Position numbers and translations under genes: made by a program. A stretch of DNA of 6,219 nucleotides. It comes from Burkholderiales bacterium. GTDB taxonomy: Bacteria; Pseudomonadota; Gammaproteobacteria; Burkholderiales; Burkholderiaceae_F. Below the pieces are notes generated by a model that was not told where the DNA came from, searched no databases, and saw only the letters and a program-made list of their open reading frames with translations. The stretch lies in contig JAHEDN010000163.1 in the NCBI GenBank assembly GCA_024641225.1, positions 1-6,219 on the forward strand, read 5' to 3'. Positions 4,301-6,219 of the stretch are shown in pieces. The number at the start of each line of letters is the position of its first letter. Position 1 is the stretch's first letter.

Positions 4301-6219
4301 ATGCCGAGTGCACCGAAATTCTCGAACCGGCTGGCCCGCGAGACCAGCCCGTACCTGTTGCAGCACGCGCACAACCCGGTCGACTGGTACCCGTGGGGCG
4401 AAGAGGCCTTCACGAAGGCGCGCACCGAGGACAAGCCGATCCTGCTGTCGGTCGGCTACGCCACCTGCCACTGGTGCCACGTGATGGAGCGCGAGAGCTT
4501 CGAGGACGAGGAGATCGCGCGCCTGCTCGTCGAGGGCTTCGTCGCGATCAAGGTCGATCGCGAGGAGTTGCCGGATGTCGACCACGTCTACATGACCGTG
4601 CTGCAGGCGCTGACCGGCCGCGGCGGCTGGCCGATGAACATGTTCCTCACCCCCCGCCTGGCGCCGTTCTACGGCGGCACCTATTTCCCGCCGCGGGCGC
4701 GCCACGGCCTGCCCGCGTTTGCCGAGGTGCTGCGCGCCGTCTCCACGGCCTGGAAGGAGCAGCGCACCGAACTCGAGCGGCAGGGGCTGGCACTGCTCGA
4801 GCACGTGCGGCAGGGCGCGGTCGCGCCTCCTGCTCCGCCTGCCGACGACCTGCATTCGCGGGCAGTGACCCGGCTGGCGCAAGGCTTCGACCGCACGCAC
4901 GGCGGCTTCGGGCCGGCGCCGAAGTTCCCGCAGCCGCCGCTGTTGCAGTACCTGCTCACGCTGGCCGCGCTGGGCGACCGCGAGGCGCGCGCCATGCTGG
5001 TCGCGACGCTCACGCACATGGCTGCCGGCGGCATCTACGACCATGTCGGCGGTGGCTTCGCACGCTACTCGACCGACGAGCGCTGGCACGTGCCGCACTT
5101 CGAAAAAATGCTGTACGACAACGCGCAGCTCGTTCGCGTCTACGCCGGCGCCTGGCGCCTGACCGGCGACGAGCGCCTGCGTTTCGTCGCCGAAGACGCG
5201 CTGGCGTACCTTCAGCGCGAGATGCACCCGCCTGCCTCCGGTGCCGCCTTCAGCTCGGCGCAGGATGCCGACTCCGAAGGCGTCGAGGGCAAGTTCTACG
5301 TCTGGACCGCCGCCGAACTGCGCGAAGTGCTCGGTCCCGACGCCGAGGCGGCGATGCGGCTGTACGGGGCGACCGAAACCGGCAACTGGGAGCACGGCGT
5401 CAACGTCCTCGAACGGCGCGAGCCGGAGTCGGTGCGCGCCGAACTCGCGCTGTCGCCCGCCGCCTGGCAGCAGTGGGAGCGCTCGGTGCGCGAGCGCCTG
5501 TATGCGGCCCGCGGCGGGCGCATCCGGCCGATCACCGACGACAAGGTGCTCGCCGACTGGAACGGCATGGTGCTGCGCGCGCTGGCCGAAACCGGCCGCC
5601 TGCTCGGCCGCACGGACCTCGTCGACTCGGCGCGCGAGCTGGCGAAATTCCTGCTCGACACGATGCACAGTGGCGGACGGCTGCGTCACGCGTGGCGTGA
5701 TGGCGTGCTGCGCAGCGAAAGCTACCTTGCAGACTATGCGCAGGTCGGGCTCGGGCTGCTCGAACTGCACGCGGCCACCGGCGAGCTGGCGTGGATGCGG
5801 CACGCCTACGACCTGTGCGCGGCGATGCTGAGGCGCTTCCACGTCGCCGACGACGGCTTCTATGACAGCGAACCGGGCGTCCTTCCCGTCCGCGCGCGCG
5901 ACCTGTTCGACGGCGCAGTGCCCTCCGGCACGGCGGCCGCGTGCGAACTGCTGCTGCGACTCGCCGGCGCGTACGAGCGCGGTGACTGGGCCGACATCGC
6001 GCAGCAATGCATCGGGCGCCAGTCGGCAATGCTCGAACTGCCGTCGGCCGCGCCGGCGCTGCTGCTGGCGCAGCTGCTGAACGAGCACGGCGCGCAGCTG
6101 GCGCTGCCGGCGCCGGCCGGCGCGCTGGACATCGCGCGCGCCGAATTCGCACCGCTAGTCACCTTCGTGAGCGGCCCGCCCGGTGCGCTGCCGCTGCTCA
6201 CGAAACGCGTTGCCGGCCA
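4301..6219 (+). CDS. YyaL/SPATA20-type thioredoxin-domain (DUF255) protein, C-terminus cut by the window
   Basis: The frame is open from ATG 4301 to the window end (639 complete codons). Members are usually around 650-700 residues, so only the last few dozen are missing. The N-terminal thioredoxin-like DUF255 domain (about 1-165) shows the signature SPYLLQHAHNPVDWYPW (16-32), GYATCHWCHVM with the CHWC pair (C56, C59), KVDREELPDVD (84-94), GRGGWPMNMFLTP (106-118) and FYGGTYFPP (123-131). The rest resembles an alpha/alpha-barrel of the N-acylglucosamine 2-epimerase/six-hairpin type. It contains THGGFGPAPKFP (199-210), GGIYDHVGGGFARYS (243-257), PHFEKMLYDNAQL (265-277), SAQDADSEGVEGKFYVWT (319-336) and DDKVLADWNGM (413-423). 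The CxxC suggests redox activity, but the biochemical role of bacterial members is not established. The start is the first ATG after an in-frame stop (4274-4276), with GGAA six bases upstream. It follows the 80-residue gene by 52 bp. Confidence 0.95.
   Translation, partial: MPSAPKFSNRLARETSPYLLQHAHNPVDWYPWGEEAFTKARTEDKPILLSVGYATCHWCHVMERESFEDEEIARLLVEGFVAIKVDREELPDVDHVYMTVLQALTGRGGWPMNMFLTPRLAPFYGGTYFPPRARHGLPAFAEVLRAVSTAWKEQRTELERQGLALLEHVRQGAVAPPAPPADDLHSRAVTRLAQGFDRTHGGFGPAPKFPQPPLLQYLLTLAALGDREARAMLVATLTHMAAGGIYDHVGGGFARYSTDERWHVPHFEKMLYDNAQLVRVYAGAWRLTGDERLRFVAEDALAYLQREMHPPASGAAFSSAQDADSEGVEGKFYVWTAAELREVLGPDAEAAMRLYGATETGNWEHGVNVLERREPESVRAELALSPAAWQQWERSVRERLYAARGGRIRPITDDKVLADWNGMVLRALAETGRLLGRTDLVDSARELAKFLLDTMHSGGRLRHAWRDGVLRSESYLADYAQVGLGLLELHAATGELAWMRHAYDLCAAMLRRFHVADDGFYDSEPGVLPVRARDLFDGAVPSGTAAACELLLRLAGAYERGDWADIAQQCIGRQSAMLELPSAAPALLLAQLLNEHGAQLALPAPAGALDIARAEFAPLVTFVSGPPGALPLLTKRVAG

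Noticed and set aside
4214..6088. A 624-codon minus-strand open frame antisense to the YyaL-type gene
   Set aside because: It lacks recognisable domains, is His/Arg/Gln/Ala-rich, and mirrors the codon bias of a clearly conserved gene on the plus strand. Long antisense frames are expected at this GC content.

Overview
The window is GC-rich DNA (all genes show the strong G/C third-position bias of a high-GC genome), most consistent with a beta- or gammaproteobacterium. The main support is a DesA-type desaturase that closely resembles the Pseudomonas phospholipid desaturase along its whole length. No rRNA, tRNA, mobile element or CRISPR array is visible. Coding density is ordinary for a chromosome.

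Region 1 (1-474) holds a leftward pair: a 67-residue protein I do not recognise, followed two bases later by the N-terminus of a DCC-family (DUF393) thiol-disulfide oxidoreductase-like protein that runs off the window. An AT-rich control region of about 170 bp separates them from a rightward regulator. It carries a perfect TTGACA -35 box facing left. A perfect 10-bp palindrome overlaps the inner edge of that box and extends into the spacer, and a second inverted repeat covers the -10. This is the geometry expected of an operator bound by the divergently encoded regulator.

Region 2 (475-1464) is that regulator: a MerR-type protein of the WERRY subclass (MlrA/CarA/LitR-like DNA-binding domain). 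Behind it lie an alpha/beta domain lacking the cobalamin motif and a helical tail with a Cys-x-Cys-Pro-x-His cluster.

Region 3 (1549-3783) has two leftward genes: a 10-TM EamA/DMT exporter with a TTG start, then, 117 bp downstream, a three-histidine-box membrane fatty-acid desaturase (DesA type). The desaturase converges on the regulator gene.

Region 4 (3784-6219) runs rightward from a 222-bp divergent intergenic region: a small 80-residue conserved-looking hypothetical protein, then a large YyaL/SPATA20-type protein (thioredoxin-like DUF255 domain plus a sugar-epimerase-like helical barrel) that is cut by the window edge close to its C-terminus.

Functionally the left half could be a small membrane/redox stress or light-response locus: regulator, DUF393 protein and membrane-lipid desaturase. 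That link is inferred from gene content and proximity and is not demonstrated by the sequence. The most interesting items are the nested operator/promoter at 339-377 and the unusual sensor part of the MerR protein.
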